From Tillus elongatus (taxonomy: Eukaryota; Arthropoda; Insecta; Coleoptera; Cleridae), in assembly GCA_964006375.1 (NCBI GenBank), contig OZ023269.1:132672047-132736046 (forward strand): DNA of 64,000 bases, read 5' to 3'. The position numbers were made by a program, and so were the translations under genes. How positions within the stretch are numbered: position 1 is the first letter of the stretch; every line of letters begins with the position of its first letter. Positions 25,227-38,300 of this stretch are shown in pieces. The notes beneath the pieces were generated by a model, which did no database searches, was not told the origin of the DNA, and worked only from the letters and a program-made list of their open reading frames with translations.

Positions 25227-28200
25227 ATTAAACATAATTCAGTGGAATGCTCGATCAATTGTTCAAAACAAAGACAATTTATTACAATATGTATTACGTA
25301 ATCGAGTAGATGTTTTCATGATAAGTGAAACTTGGTTAAAACCAAAACACGATAAATTTAATTTTAAAGGGTATAGGTTGGTGCGTAAGGACAGAATCGG
25401 AAGAAACGGCGGGGGCGTAGCCATTTTAATAAACAATAATTTAGATTTTCAGGAAATACTTATAGCAAGTTCATTAAACAGTGACTTAGATATTTGTGCT
25501 ATATATCTTCCTATTGTTAACCTAACCATAGTTTCAGTGTATAAACCACCAGATATTGCTGTATCTACAAATGAGTGGACAGCAATTTTTCAACAGTGCC
25601 TTTCCAAAGGAAAAGGCAATATATTGTATGGCGGTGATTTCAATGCACATCATAGTCTGTGGGGATCTCCTAGAGATGATCACCATGGTACTTGTTTATA
25701 CAATGCCCTGGATAATATGAATTATGTAATACTAAATACGGGTTTACCAACTAAACTTTGCAGACCGTTGGAATCGCCGTCTATGATTGATATTACTTTT
25801 GTAAATTCCCAGCTGACAAACATAGCTGCCTGGAATGTACTCAGTGATAGCATGGGCTCTGATCATTATCCAATTTTGATTGAACTGGGGCAACAGTTTA
25901 TTTTAGAACATAAAATTCCTTACGCTAAGTGGAAGGATACCACGGCTGACTGGGATGCATTCCGGGTGGCTCTAGATGATAGATTGTTAGCGGTTTCTAT
26001 AGGTGGGCATATAAGTAATTATGACCTTTTTATAAGTGCTATTAATTTTGCGGCGAGCCAAACAATTGAACAGACGAAGATCGTGGAGGCAAAAAATAAA
26101 CAGCCAACTTGGTGGGATACAGAATGTCACAGTGCAAACCAGAAAAGAAAAAACGCGTTAGCTAGATACAAACAAACATCAAACTGGGAAAATTACCTTA
26201 GTTATAAAAACGCGGAAGCACAAGCTAAAAAGCTATATAAATCTAAAAGAAAACAGGCTTGGAAAAATTATGTAAATAGCTTAAGTGGGCAGACAAACAT
26301 ATCGGCGATATGGAAGCAGGTTAAAAAAATGAAATGTAATGGAACGTCGACAACTCGAAAGATACCAGAAAATGTAATCAAGGAATTTTTAGTTAAATTG
26401 GGTCCCCCAGGCGCCTCAAGTTTTCGACATACCTTTACTGCAGAAGAGGCAGCAAATTTCATGGATTTACCTTTCACAGTTAGCGAACTCAATGTTGTGT
26501 TAGAATCACTGAGACAAAATACATCACCAGGCATTGATAAAATCACATATTATATCATCAATAACTTGACAACAATGGCAAAACATATGTTGCTACAAAT
26601 TTACAATGATTGGTGGATTAACGGAAATTATGCAGAGGACCTTAAAGAAACAATAATATGTTTACTTTTAAAATTTCAGAAAAATGAAAATTTGGCTACA
26701 TCTTACAGGCCTATATCTCTTCTGAACTGCCTGCTAAAAGTCTTTGAGGATATGATTAAAAGACGGGTAGAATTTCATCTTGAAGCAAAACAACTTCTGC
26801 CTTATACACAGTATGGGTTCAGAAACGGCCTGGGTACAATGGATGCAATTGGCAAATTAGTGATGGATATACAGTTTGCTTTGTCAAAAAATTTGTATGT
26901 TGTATGTCTGTTTGTCGATGTCCAGGGAGCATATGACGCAGTCAACTACAATTTATTGTTTAGAGACTTGGTAGAGTGTGGTCTGTCTAAAAATGCTGCC
27001 ACAAATATTGTTCAACTATACAACGAAAGAAAAGTATACGTTAGGGATAGCAACAACAAATTTCATGGCCCAATAACAGCAAGATGTGGGGTACCACAAG
27101 GCTCTAAGCTGAGTCCTCTCTTATTTAATGTATATACTAAAAACTTTCATATGCTGTGGGACAATAGTATAAAATCAATTCAATATGCTGACGACTTCTG
27201 TATTTATAGTGTGCAGCCTTCTTACTCACACTGTGTTACAAAACTGAGACATATTGCTTATAATTTGAGGCAATGGACAGAAGAGCGAGGATTTGAAATA
27301 AACGTGGAAAAAACGATGGCAATGTTCTTCACCCGACATCGAATAACTTTACCTAGCCACATAAGAACAAGTTTTTATACAATCAAGGTTGTTAATTCTT
27401 ACAAATATCTAGGAATAATTATCGACAAAAAACTGTTGTGGACTGAACACATAAAATATGTAAAGTCTAGATGCGAGAATGGGCTAAACTTATTAAGAGC
27501 AACCATTGGTTATAAGTGGGGCGCAGATGTAGCTACATCGCTACTATTTTATAGAACTTACATTAGGTCGATTCTGGACTACGGGTGTATTGTTTACGGC
27601 TCAACTTCCAAAACTAACCTTAACGAAGTGGAAAGAGTACAACTTAAGGCCTTGAGGATATGCTTGGGAGCAATGATATCGACACCTTGTCCAGTTATAT
27701 TTGCTGAAGCTAATGAACGTCCATTCCATCTTAGAATTGAACAATTAGCAAACCAGTATGTCCTGAAGTTGAGAGGTAAAGATGACAGCGAATTGCTTGT
27801 AATACATCATCTTTGGACAGAAACCTTATCTAATATATATTGGAGGATAAAAACCAATCCACCCATAACAGACGGTTATATGGCAACAAGGGAGTTCGAA
27901 AGATTGCTAACTGGTACGGCAAAAATTCCGACTGAAGAAAAATTTTGTCATCTTTACAACAAATTCAAAGTGTTAGTACCAACTTATACTGAAAACACCA
28001 TACTGAATAAAGCTTTGTTGCTTCCTCTCATTGAAAAATATCCAGGATACACACACATCTATACGGATGGGTCTAAAAACTCTTCTGGTACAGGAGCAGC
28101 TGTTTACATACCACACCTAAACGTCAGGTTGCAATACAAACTCGATGATATCACATCAGTATATACCGCAGAATTTACCGCCATAGAAATGGCACTAAAT

Positions 28201-28863
28201 TGGGTTAAGGACAGCAAATGCAACTCGCTTATATTTAGTGATTCATTATCAGTTTTGCTATTCCTAAAAAGATACAAGCCAAAAAATTTTAGAAATCGCG
28301 ATGTAAGAAAATTTGTTTCCACATATAGAGAAATAATAGATAATAACGATGTAATATTCATATGGGTGAAAGGACATAGTCAGATATTAGGAAACGAGAT
28401 TGCTGATAAACTAGCCAGAGAAGCTATAGTATCTGGAGAAATTCTCAACAAGGTAACCTTGTTTGATGTAAAAGCTCATCTCAGGCATTCTATTGGGAGA
28501 AAATGGGCAGAAGAATGGGATGCATATATAAAAACATCCAATAACCATTATGCACTACTAAACCCAAATCTAAAAAATAATATTAATAAATATGGAACAG
28601 AACCAAGAAAATTTACAACAACGGTGATAAGAGCCAAGTTTAATCATGGCAGATATCCTGCTCACCTCAATAGAATAGGAGTGCTAAACAGCCCGTTCTG
28701 CACATGTGACGGATCCACCATTGCTGATCTCAATCATATAATTTTTTCTTGCCCACTCAACAATATGGCCCGTAATAAATTGTTAGACGCGTTGAGAATA
28801 ATGAACATTACAATGCCACTTAGTATAACTCACCTATTAGGCCTCGATAAAAAGAACGTGTAA
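25204..28863 (+). CDS. ORF2 polyprotein: APE endonuclease, reverse transcriptase, RNase H
   Basis: This enzyme nicks target DNA and copies the element RNA in place. I chose ATG 25204 (MASHRQNRL), just before the endonuclease. The same frame also has ATGs at 25171 and 25195, which would add 11 or 3 residues. The chosen start overlaps the ORF1 stop by 23 nt. Endonuclease motifs are IIQWNARSI, SETWL, GGDFNAHH and SDHYPI. Reverse transcriptase motifs are YRPISLLNCLLKVFE, QYGFRNG, VDVQGAYDAV, GVPQGSKLSPLLFN and the catalytic YADD. RNase H motifs are YTDGSKNSSGTGAAVY, AEFTAIEMAL, FSDSLSVL and WVKGHSQILGNEIAD. A C-terminal zinc-binding segment reads CTCDGSTIADLNHIIFSC. All key residues are present over ~1219 codons without breaks. 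Confidence 0.96.
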   Translation: MASHRQNRLNIIQWNARSIVQNKDNLLQYVLRNRVDVFMISETWLKPKHDKFNFKGYRLVRKDRIGRNGGGVAILINNNLDFQEILIASSLNSDLDICAIYLPIVNLTIVSVYKPPDIAVSTNEWTAIFQQCLSKGKGNILYGGDFNAHHSLWGSPRDDHHGTCLYNALDNMNYVILNTGLPTKLCRPLESPSMIDITFVNSQLTNIAAWNVLSDSMGSDHYPILIELGQQFILEHKIPYAKWKDTTADWDAFRVALDDRLLAVSIGGHISNYDLFISAINFAASQTIEQTKIVEAKNKQPTWWDTECHSANQKRKNALARYKQTSNWENYLSYKNAEAQAKKLYKSKRKQAWKNYVNSLSGQTNISAIWKQVKKMKCNGTSTTRKIPENVIKEFLVKLGPPGASSFRHTFTAEEAANFMDLPFTVSELNVVLESLRQNTSPGIDKITYYIINNLTTMAKHMLLQIYNDWWINGNYAEDLKETIICLLLKFQKNENLATSYRPISLLNCLLKVFEDMIKRRVEFHLEAKQLLPYTQYGFRNGLGTMDAIGKLVMDIQFALSKNLYVVCLFVDVQGAYDAVNYNLLFRDLVECGLSKNAATNIVQLYNERKVYVRDSNNKFHGPITARCGVPQGSKLSPLLFNVYTKNFHMLWDNSIKSIQYADDFCIYSVQPSYSHCVTKLRHIAYNLRQWTEERGFEINVEKTMAMFFTRHRITLPSHIRTSFYTIKVVNSYKYLGIIIDKKLLWTEHIKYVKSRCENGLNLLRATIGYKWGADVATSLLFYRTYIRSILDYGCIVYGSTSKTNLNEVERVQLKALRICLGAMISTPCPVIFAEANERPFHLRIEQLANQYVLKLRGKDDSELLVIHHLWTETLSNIYWRIKTNPPITDGYMATREFERLLTGTAKIPTEEKFCHLYNKFKVLVPTYTENTILNKALLLPLIEKYPGYTHIYTDGSKNSSGTGAAVYIPHLNVRLQYKLDDITSVYTAEFTAIEMALNWVKDSKCNSLIFSDSLSVLLFLKRYKPKNFRNRDVRKFVSTYREIIDNNDVIFIWVKGHSQILGNEIADKLAREAIVSGEILNKVTLFDVKAHLRHSIGRKWAEEWDAYIKTSNNHYALLNPNLKNNINKYGTEPRKFTTTVIRAKFNHGRYPAHLNRIGVLNSPFCTCDGSTIADLNHIIFSCPLNNMARNKLLDALRIMNITMPLSITHLLGLDKKNV

Positions 28864-29137
28864 ATTTATTTAGTTAGTTTTTTTAGAGAAATTAATTTAA
28901 AATTGTAAATAATAGTATGTAAGTAGTTAAGTAGGAAACTAGGTATAAAAATAAACTGGTGGTTGTATTAAACAATAACATTAAATAGATAAGAATTTTG
29001 CAGAAATTATACATGTAATTAGATCTAGAGTCCTATTGTCTGTCCCAGTGTAACCTCAATCAGTTCCGTGGCCCAGTTAGTTTGTGTATGAGCCATGGCG
29101 GGTCCCTTGGCGAGCAAGTGTCCTTGTGTATCCCGAA
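28864..29137 (+). other. 3' UTR of the I-like LINE
   Basis: AT-rich sequence after the ORF2 stop, followed by a more mixed stretch (GTCCCAGTGTAACCTC through GAGCAAGTGTCC) that leads into the A-rich tract. It contains no open frame and no repeat-unit similarity. Confidence 0.75.
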
Positions 29138-29320
29138 GAAAAAAAAAAATAAAAAAAAAAAAAAATAAAAAAAAAAAAAATAAAAAAAAAAATAAAAAAA
29201 AAAATAAAAAAAAAAAAAAAAAAAATATATAATTATATATATATAAAAAAAATTAAAAAATAAAAAAAAAAAAAAAAAAAATTAAAAAAAAATAAATAAA
29301 TAAATAAATAAAAAAAAAAA
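29138..29320 (+). repeat. A-rich low-complexity tract inside the LINE
   Basis: Long runs of A broken by single T residues, then an AAATAAATAAAT motif. It resembles an expanded poly(A) or TAAA-type LINE tail, but it lies ~275 bp before the 3' target-site duplication. Confidence 0.9.
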
Positions 29321-29596
29321 TCTAAAGGAGTTTATATGTGTGTATATGTGCATGTGCGTATGTATTTGTGTTTGTATATTGATGTTATTAAGTACGTAAA
29401 ACATACACTAATTATATAAGACAAAATATAAGCACCGTATCTAACTCATATGTTTAAACATATCAAATAAATTTTCTACTTGCCACTTGCCTATCCCGTA
29501 TCATATATAAAACTTCAAATCCACACCGTGTAATTTATAAAAGTCTGTGGCTAGTGGAGGATCATTCCGTTGCCATCCTAGCATTTGAACACACAC
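29321..29596 (+). other. Extra 3' segment between A-rich tract and target-site duplication
   Basis: These ~275 bp begin CTAAAGGAGTTTATATG and end GAACACACAC. They contain neither tandem-unit sequence nor a coding frame. Because they lie within the target-site duplications, they inserted together with the LINE. They may be a transduced 3' flank or the true 3' end of the element. A stretch near 29529 (TTATAAAAGTCTGTGGCTAG) resembles sequence near 57723, which also precedes a CA-rich run. Confidence 0.55.
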
Positions 29597-32500
29597 AAAA
29601 TGGAACACAGCTTTAAAAGTTGTCAAGAATAAGTTGTCGTAGTCACGGCTCCTAATGGTTCCCTTCGTTTAAACAGGTGCCCATGAAAAGAACACTAGGA
29701 GCCAGATATAAAGGTAGTCTACCAAAATTTTAATTGGATTTTAGATATTTTTTATAAACTCTTAATTTTTTAATTTTTCTATTAATTTTCATTTCACTTT
29801 TATTTTATTTTAAAGGGTGTTTACGGTGGTGAATGCTACTCTGCATACTGGTATTTAACTTGACTTGTGTACAAAAGAAAACATTTCATAAGTCGGTAAA
29901 TGTTTCTCAGGCATTTCCTCTATTTTTATTGTAAAATATGGTGGGTTGAATTGAGTAATTAAAATTGTTCTTCTCTTTTATAGGCAGTATATTTATTATC
30001 ATTAATGTTCATTTCACGAAAAACCTTACAACGAGGTGGCCCTTACTCTTGGTGAGCCTGATACATATGATATTAAGGTATTTTTGGTCTTATTAGGAGG
30101 AAGGGATGCCTATAAAAGCAACGTACAGCTTCGAGAATGATTTAAGTTATAAATGGTAGCTTGGCAAAATGGAACACAGCTTTAAAAGTTTGTCAAGAAT
30201 AAGTTGTCGTAGTCACAGCTCCTAATGGTTCCCTTCGTTTAAACTGGTGCCCATGAAAAGAACACTAGGAGCCAGATATAAAGGTAGTCTTCCAAAATTT
30301 TTATTGGATTTTAGATATTTTTTATAAACTTTTACTTTTTAAATGTTGCTATGGATTATTATTTTACTTTTATTTTATTTTAATGTGTTTACGGTGGTGA
30401 TTGCTACTCTGCATACTGGTATTCAACTTGACTTGTGTGCACGCAAAAAAATCATTTCATTAGTCGGTAACTGTTTCTCAGGCATTTCCTTTACTTTTAT
30501 TGTAAAATATGGTGGGTTGAATTGAGTAATTAAAATTGTTCTTCTTTTTTATAGGCAGGATATTTATTATCATTAATATTAATTTCACGAAGAACCTTAC
30601 AACGAGGTGGCCCTTACTCTTAGTGAGACTGATAAATATGATATTGAGGTATTTTTGGTCTCATTAGGAGGAAGGGATGCCTATAAAAGCAACGTACAGC
30701 TTCGAGAATGGTTTAAGTTATAAATGGTAGCTGGGCAAAATGGAACACAGCTTTAAAGTTTGTCAAGAAAAAGTTGTAGTCATGGCTCCTAATGGTTCCC
30801 TTCGTTTAAACAGGTACCCATGAAAAGAACACTAGGAGCCAGATATAAAGGTAGTCTTTGAAAATTTTAATTGGATTTTAGATATTTTTTTATAAACTTT
30901 TACATTTTTAATTTTTCTATTTATTATCATTTCACTTTTATTTTATTTTAATGTGTTTACGGTGGTGATTGCTACTCTGCATACTGGTATTTAACTTGAC
31001 TTGTGTGCACGCAAAAAAATCATTTCATTAGTCGGTAAATGTTTCTCATGCATTTCCTCTACTTTAATTGTAAAATATGGTGGGTTGAATTGAGTAGTTA
31101 AAATTGTTCTTCTCTTTTATAGGCAGTATATATTAATTATCATTAATATTTATTTCAGGAAGAACCTTACAACGAGGTGGCCCTTACTCTTAGTGAGACT
31201 GATAAATATGATATTAAGGTATTTTTGGTCTCATTAGGAGGAAGGGATGCCTATAAAAGCAACGTACAGCTTCGAGAATGGTTTAAGTTATAAATGGTAG
31301 CTTGGCAAAATGGAACACAGCTTTAAAGTTTGTCAAGAAAAAGTTGTAGTCATGGCTCCTAATGGTTCCCTTCGTTTAAACAGGTACCCATGAAAAGAAA
31401 CCTAGGAGCCAGATATGAAGGTAGTCTTCCAAAATTTTAATTGGATTTTAGATATTTTTTATAAACTTTTACTTTTTTAATTTTGCTATGGATTATCATT
31501 TTACTTTTATTTCAATTTAATGTGTTTACAGCGGTGATTGCTACTCTGCTTACTGGTATTTAACTTGACTTGTGTACAAAAGAAAACATTTCATAAGTCG
31601 GTAAATGTTTGTCAGGCAGTTCCTCTACTTTTATTGTAAAATATGGTGGGTTGAATTGAGTTATCCAAATTGTTTTTCGCTTTTATGGACAGTATATTTA
31701 TTATCATTAATATTAATTTCACGAAGAACCTTATAACGAGGTGGCCCTTACTCTTAGTGAGACTGATAAATATGATATTAAGGTATTTTTGGTCTCATTA
31801 GGAGGAAGGGATGCCTATAAAAGCAACGTACAGCTTCGAGAATGGTTTAAGTTATAAATGGTAGCTTGGCAAAATGGAACACAGCTTTGAAGTTTGTCAA
31901 GAAGAAGTTGTAGTCAAGCCTCCTAATGGTTCCCTTCGTTTAAACAGGTACCCATTAAAAGAACACTAGGAGCCAGATATGAAGGTAGTCTTCCAAAATT
32001 TTAATTGGGTTTTAGATATTTTTTTATAAACTTTTACATTTTTAATTTTTCCATTGATTATCATTACACTTTTATTTTATTTTAATGTGTTTACGGCGGT
32101 GATTGCTACTCTGCATACTGGTATTTAACGTGACTTGTGTACACACAAAAAAATCATTTCATTAGTCGGTAAGTGTTTCTCAGGCATTTTCTCTACTTTT
32201 ATTGTAAAATATGGTGGGTTGAATTGATTAATTAAAATTGTTTTTCTCTTTTATAGACAGTATATTTATTACCATTAATATTCATTTCACGAAGAACCTT
32301 ACAATGAGGTGGCCCTTACTCTTAGTGAGACTGATAAATATAATATTAAGGTATTTTTAGTCTTATTAGGAGGAAGGGATGCCTATAAAAGCAACGTACA
32401 GCTTCGAAAATGGTTTAAGTTATAAATGGTAGCTGGGCAAAATGGAACACAGCTTTAAAAGTTGTCAAGAAAAAGTTGTAGTCATGGCTCCTAATGGTTC

Positions 32501-33557
32501 CCTTCGTTTAAACAGGTACCCATGAAAAGAACACTAGGAGCCAGATATGAAGGTAGTCTTCCAAAATTTTAATTGGATTTTAGATATTTTTTATAAACCT
32601 TTACTTTTTTAATTTTTCTATTGATTACCATTTCACTTTTATTTTATTTTAATGCGTTTACGGTGGTGATTGCTACTCTGCATACTGGTATTTAACTTGA
32701 CTTGTGTACAAAAAGAACAAATCATTTCATAAGTCGGTATATGTTTCTCATGCATTTCCTCTACTTTAATTGTAAAATATGGTGGGTTGAATTGAGTAGT
32801 TAAAATTGTTCTTCTTTTTATAGGCAGGATATTTATTATCATTAATATTCATTACACGAAGAACCTTACAATGAGGTGGCCCTTACTCTTAGTGAGACTG
32901 ATAAATATGATATTAAGGTATTTTTAGTCTTATTAGGAGGAAGGGATGCCTATAAAAGCAACGTACAGCTTCGAGAATGGTTTAAGTTATAAATGGTAGC
33001 TTGGCAAGATGGAACACAGCTTTAAAGTTTGTCAAGAATAAGTTGTCGTAGTCACGGCTCCTAATGGTTCCCTTTGTTTAAACAGGTGCCCATGAAAAGA
33101 ACACTAGGAGCCAGATATAAAGGTAGTCTTCCAAAATTTTATTTGGATTTTAGACATTTTTTTATAAACTTTTACATTTTTAATTTTTCTATTGATTATC
33201 ATTACACTTTTATTTTATTTTAATGTGTTTACGGTGGTGATTGCTACTCTGCATACTGGTATTTAACTTGACTTGTGTGCACGCAAAAAAATCATTTCAT
33301 TAGTCGGTAAATGTTTCTCAGGCATTTCGTCTACTTTTATTGTAAAATATGGTGGGTTGAATTGAGTAATTAAAATTGTTATTATCTTTTATAGGCAGTA
33401 TATTTATTATCATTAATATTCATTTCACGAAGAACCTTACAACGAGGTGGCCCTTACTCTTAGTGAGACTGATAAATATGATATTAAGGTATTTTTGGTC
33501 TCATTAGGAGGAAGGGATGCCTATAAAAGCAACGTACAGCTTCGAGAATGGTTTAAG

Positions 33558-34223
33558 TTATAAATGGTAGCTTGGCAAAATGGAACACAGCTTTAAAGTT
33601 TGTCAAGAATAAGTTGTCGTAGTCACGGATCCTAATGGTTCCCTTCGTTTAAACAGGTGCCCATGAAAAGAACACTAGGAGCCAGATATAAAGTTTGTCA
33701 AGAAAAAGTTGTAGTCATGGCTCCAAATGGTTCCCTTCGTTTAAACAGGTACCCATGAAAAGAACACTAGGAGCCAGATATAAAGGTAGTCTTTGAAAAT
33801 TTTAATTGGATTTTAGATATTTTTTTATAAACTTTTACATTTTTAATTTTTCTATTGATTATCATTTCACTTTTATTTTATTTTAATGCGTTTACGGTGG
33901 TGATTGCTACTCTGCATACTGGTATTTAACTTGACTTGTGTACAAAAAGAACAAATCACTTCATAAGTCGGTAAATGTTTCTCATGCATTTCCTCTACTT
34001 TAATTGTAAAATATGGTGGGTTGAATTGAGTAGTTAAAATTGTTCTTCTCTTTTATAGGCAGTATATATTAATTATCGTTAATATTTATTTCAGGAAGAA
34101 CCTTACAATGAGGTGGCCCTTACTCTTAGTGAGACTGATAAATATGATATTAAGGTATTTTCGCTCTCATTAGGAGAAAGGGATGCCTATAAAAGCAACG
34201 TACAGCTTCAAAAATGGTTTAAG
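33558..34223 (+). repeat. 666-bp unit with internal ~97-bp duplication
   Basis: At about 33690 the unit jumps from GCCAGATATAAAG back to TTTGTCAAGAAAAAG, repeating the segment that runs to GCCAGATATAAAGG. The second pass has different variants (GTAGTCATGG instead of GTCGTAGTCACGG). The duplication therefore joined two different unit types rather than copying one in place. The likely cause is unequal crossover or template switching at AGATATAAAG. Confidence 0.85.
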
Positions 34224-35364
34224 TTATAAATGGTAGCTTGGCAAGATGGAACACAGCTTTAAAGTTTATCAAGAATAAGTTGTCGTAGTCACGGCTCCTA
34301 ATGGTTTCCTTCGTTTAAACAGGTGCCCATGAAAAGAACACTAGGAGCCAGATATAAAGGTAGTCTTCCAAAATTTTAATTGGATTTTAGACATTTTTTT
34401 ATAAACTTTTACATTTTTAATTTTTCTATTGATTATCATTACACTTTTATTTTATTTTAATGTGTTTACGGCGGTGATTGCTACTTTGCATACTGGTATT
34501 TAACTTGACTTGTGTGCACGCAAAAAAATAATTTCATTAGTCGGTAAATGTTTCTCAGGCATTTCCTCTACTTTTATTGTAAAATATGGTGGGTTGATTT
34601 GAGTTATCAAAATTGTTATTTTCGTTTATAGACAGTATTTTTTTATCCTTAATATTTATTTCAGGAAGAACCTTACAATGAGGTGGCCCTTACTCTTAGT
34701 GAGACTGATAAATATGATATTAAGGTATTTTTGGTCTCATTAGGAGGAAGGGATGCCTATAAAAGCAACGTGCAGCTTCGAGAATGATTTAAGTTATAAA
34801 TGGTAGCTTGGCAAAATGGAACACAGCTTTAAAAGCTTGTCAAGAATAAGTTGTCGTAGTCACAGCTCCTAATGGTTCCCTTCGTTTAAACAGGTGCCCA
34901 TGAAAAGAACACTAGGAGCCAGATATAAAGGTAGTCTTCCAAAATTTTAATTGGATTTTAGATATTTTTTATAAACTTTTACTTTTTTAATTTTGCTATG
35001 GATTACCATTTTACTTTTATTTCATTTTAATGTGTTTACGGTGGTGATTGCTACTCTGCATACTGGTATTTAACTTGACTTGTGTGCACGCAAAAAAATT
35101 ATTTCATTAGTCGGTAAATGTTTCTCAGGCATTTCCTTTACTTTTATTGTAAAATATGGTGGGTTGAATTGAGTAATTAAAATTGTTCTTCTTTGTTATA
35201 GGCAGGATATTTATTATCATTAATATTAATTTCACGAAGAACCTTACAACGAGGTGGCCCTTACTCTTAGTGAGACTGATAAATATGATATTAAGGTATT
35301 TTTGGTCTGATTAGGAGGAAGGGATGCCTATAAAAGCAACGTACAGCTTCGAGAATGGTTTAAG

Positions 35365-38300
35365 TTATAAATGGTAGCTGGGCAAAATGGAACACAGCTT
35401 TAAAGTTTGTCAAGAAAAAGTTGTAGTCATGGCTCCTAATGGTTCCCTTCGTTTAAACAGGTACCCATGAAAAGAACACTAGGAGCCAGATATAAAGGTA
35501 GTCTTTGAAAATTTTAATTGGATTTTAGATATTTTTTTATAAACTTTTACATTTTTAATTTTTCTATTGATTATCATTTCACTTTTATTTTATTTTAATG
35601 TGTTTACGGTGGTGATTGCTACTCTGCATACTGGTATTTAACTTGACTTGTGTACAAAAAAAACAAATCATTTCATAAGTCGGTATATGTTTCTCATGCA
35701 TTTCCTCTACTTTTATTGTAAAATATGGTGGGTTGAATTGAGTTATCAAAGTTGTTATTTTCGTTTATAGACAGTATTTTTTTATCCTTAATATTTATTT
35801 CAGGAAGAACCTTACAATGAGGTGGCCCTTACTCTTAGTGAGACTGATAAATATGATATTAAGGTATTTTCGCTCTCATTAGGAGGAAGGGATGCCTATA
35901 AAAGCAACGTGCAGCTTCGAGAATGATTTAAGTTATAAATGGTAGCTTGGCAAAATGGAACACAGCTTTAAAAGCTTGTCAAGAATAAGTTGTCGTAGTC
36001 ACGGCTCCTAATGGTTCCCTTCGTTTAAACAGGTGCCCATGAAAAGAACACTAGGAGCCAGATATAAAGGTAGTCTTCCAAAATTTTAATTGGATTTTAG
36101 ACATTTTTTTATAAACTTTTACATTTTTAATTTTTCTATTGATTATCATTACACTTTTATTTTATTTTAATGTGTTTACGGCGGTGATTGCTACATTACA
36201 TACTGGTATTTAAGTTGACTTGTGTACAACAGAAAACTTTTCATAAGTCGGTAAATGTTTCTCAGGCATTTCCTCTACTTTTATTGTAAAATATGGTGGG
36301 TTGAATTGAGTAATTAAAATTGTTCTTCTTTTTTATAGGCAGGATATTTATTATCATTAATATTCATTTCACGAAGAACCTTACAATGAGGTGGCCCTTA
36401 CTCTTAGTGAGACTGATAAATATGATATTAAGGTATTTTTGGTCTCATTAGGAGGAAGGGATGCCTATAAAAGCAACGTACAGCTTCGAGAATGGTTTAA
36501 GTTATAAATGGTAGCTTGGCAAAATGGAACACAGCTTTAAAAGTTTGTCAAGAATAAGTTGTCGTAGTCACGGCTCCTAATGGTTCCCTTCGTTTAAACA
36601 GGTGCCCATGAAAAGAACACTAGGAGCCAGATATAAAGGTAGTCTTCCAAAATTTTAATTGGATTTTAGATATTTTTTATAAACTTTTACATATTTAATT
36701 TTTCTATTGATTATAATTTCACTTTTATTTTATTTTAATGTGTTTACGGTGGTGATTGCTACTCTGCATACTTGTATTTAACTTGACTTGTGTACAAAAG
36801 AAAACATTTCATAAGTCGGTAAATGTTTCTCAGGCATTTCCTCTACTTTTTTTGAAAAAATGGTGGGTTGAATTGAGTAATTAAAATTGTTCTTCTTTTT
36901 TATAGGCAGGATATTTATTATCATTTATATTCATTTCACGAAGAACCTTACAATGAGGTGGCCCTTACTCTTAGTGAGACTGATAAATATGATATTAAGG
37001 TATTTTTGGTCTCATTAGGAGGAAGGGATGCCTATAAAAGCAACGTACAGCTTCGAGAATGGTTTAAGTTATAAATGGTAGCTTGGCAAAATGGAACACA
37101 GCTTTAAAGTGTGTCAAGAAAAAGTTGTAATCATGGCTCCTAATGGTTCCCTTCGTTTAAACAGGTGCCCATGAAAAGAACACTAGGAGCCAGATATAAA
37201 GGTAGTCTTCCAAAATTTTAATTGGATTTTAGATATTTTTTATAAACTTTTACATATTTAATTTTTCTATTGATTATAATTTCACTTTTATTTTATTTTA
37301 ATGTGTTTACGGTGGTGATTGCTACTCTGCATACTGGTATTTAACTTGACTTGTGTGCACGCAAAAAAATTATTTCATTAGTCGGTAAATGTTTCTCAGG
37401 CATTTCCTTTACTTTTATTGTAAAATATGGTGGGTTGAATTGAGTAATTAAAATTGTTCTTCTTTGTTATAGGCAGGATATTTATTATCATTAATATTAA
37501 TTTCACGAAGAACCTTACAACGAGGTGGCCCTTACTCTTAGTGAGACTGATAAATATGATATTAAGGTATTTTTGGTCTGATTAGGAGGAAGGGATGCCT
37601 ATAAAAGCAACGTACAGCTTCGAGAATGCTTTAAGTTATAAATGGTAGCTGGGCAAAATGGAACACAGCTTTAAAGTTTGTCAAGAAAAAGTTGTAGTCA
37701 TGGCTCCTAATGGTTCCCTTCGTTTAAACAGGTACCCATGAAAAGAACACTAGGAGCCAGATATAAAGGTAGTCTTTGAAAATTTTAATTGGATTTTAGA
37801 TATTTTTTTATAAACTTTTACATTTTTAATTTTTCTATTTATTATCATTTCACTTTTATTTTATTTTAATGTGTTTACGGTGGTGATTGCTACTCTGCAT
37901 ACTGGTATTTAACTTGACTTGTGTACAAAAAGAACAAATCATTTCATAAGTCGGTATATGTTTCTCATGCATTTCCTCTACTTTTATTGTAAAATATGGT
38001 GGGTTGAATTGAGTTATCAAAGTTGTTATTTTCGTTTATAGACAGTATTTTTTTATCCTTAATATTTATTTCAGGAAGAACCTTACAATGAGGTGGCCCT
38101 TACTCTTAGTGAGACTGATAAATATGATATTAAGGTATTTTCGCTCTCATTAGGAGGAAGGGATGCCTATAAAAGCAACGTGCAGCTTCGAGAATGATTT
38201 AAGTTATAAATGGTAGCTTGGCAAAATGGAACACAGCTTTAAAAGCTTGTCAAGAATAAGTTGTCGTAGTCACGGCTCCTAATGGTTCCCTTCGTTTAAA

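Larger units (their letters stand above)
23648..29596 (+). mobile_element. Full-length I-like non-LTR retrotransposon inserted in the array
   Basis: This 5.95-kb element is bounded by a perfect 13-bp target-site duplication. It has a ~208-bp 5' leader, ORF1 with zinc knuckles, and an overlapping ORF2 with endonuclease, reverse transcriptase and RNase H. After ORF2 come a ~270-bp 3' leader-like region, an A-rich tract (29138-29320) and a further ~275 bp before the duplication. Gag knuckles plus an ORF2 with RNase H place it in the I superfamily in the broad sense; the exact clade is not determined. Both frames are open throughout, which suggests a recent and perhaps still active insertion. It interrupts the unit starting at 23616. 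Confidence 0.95.
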
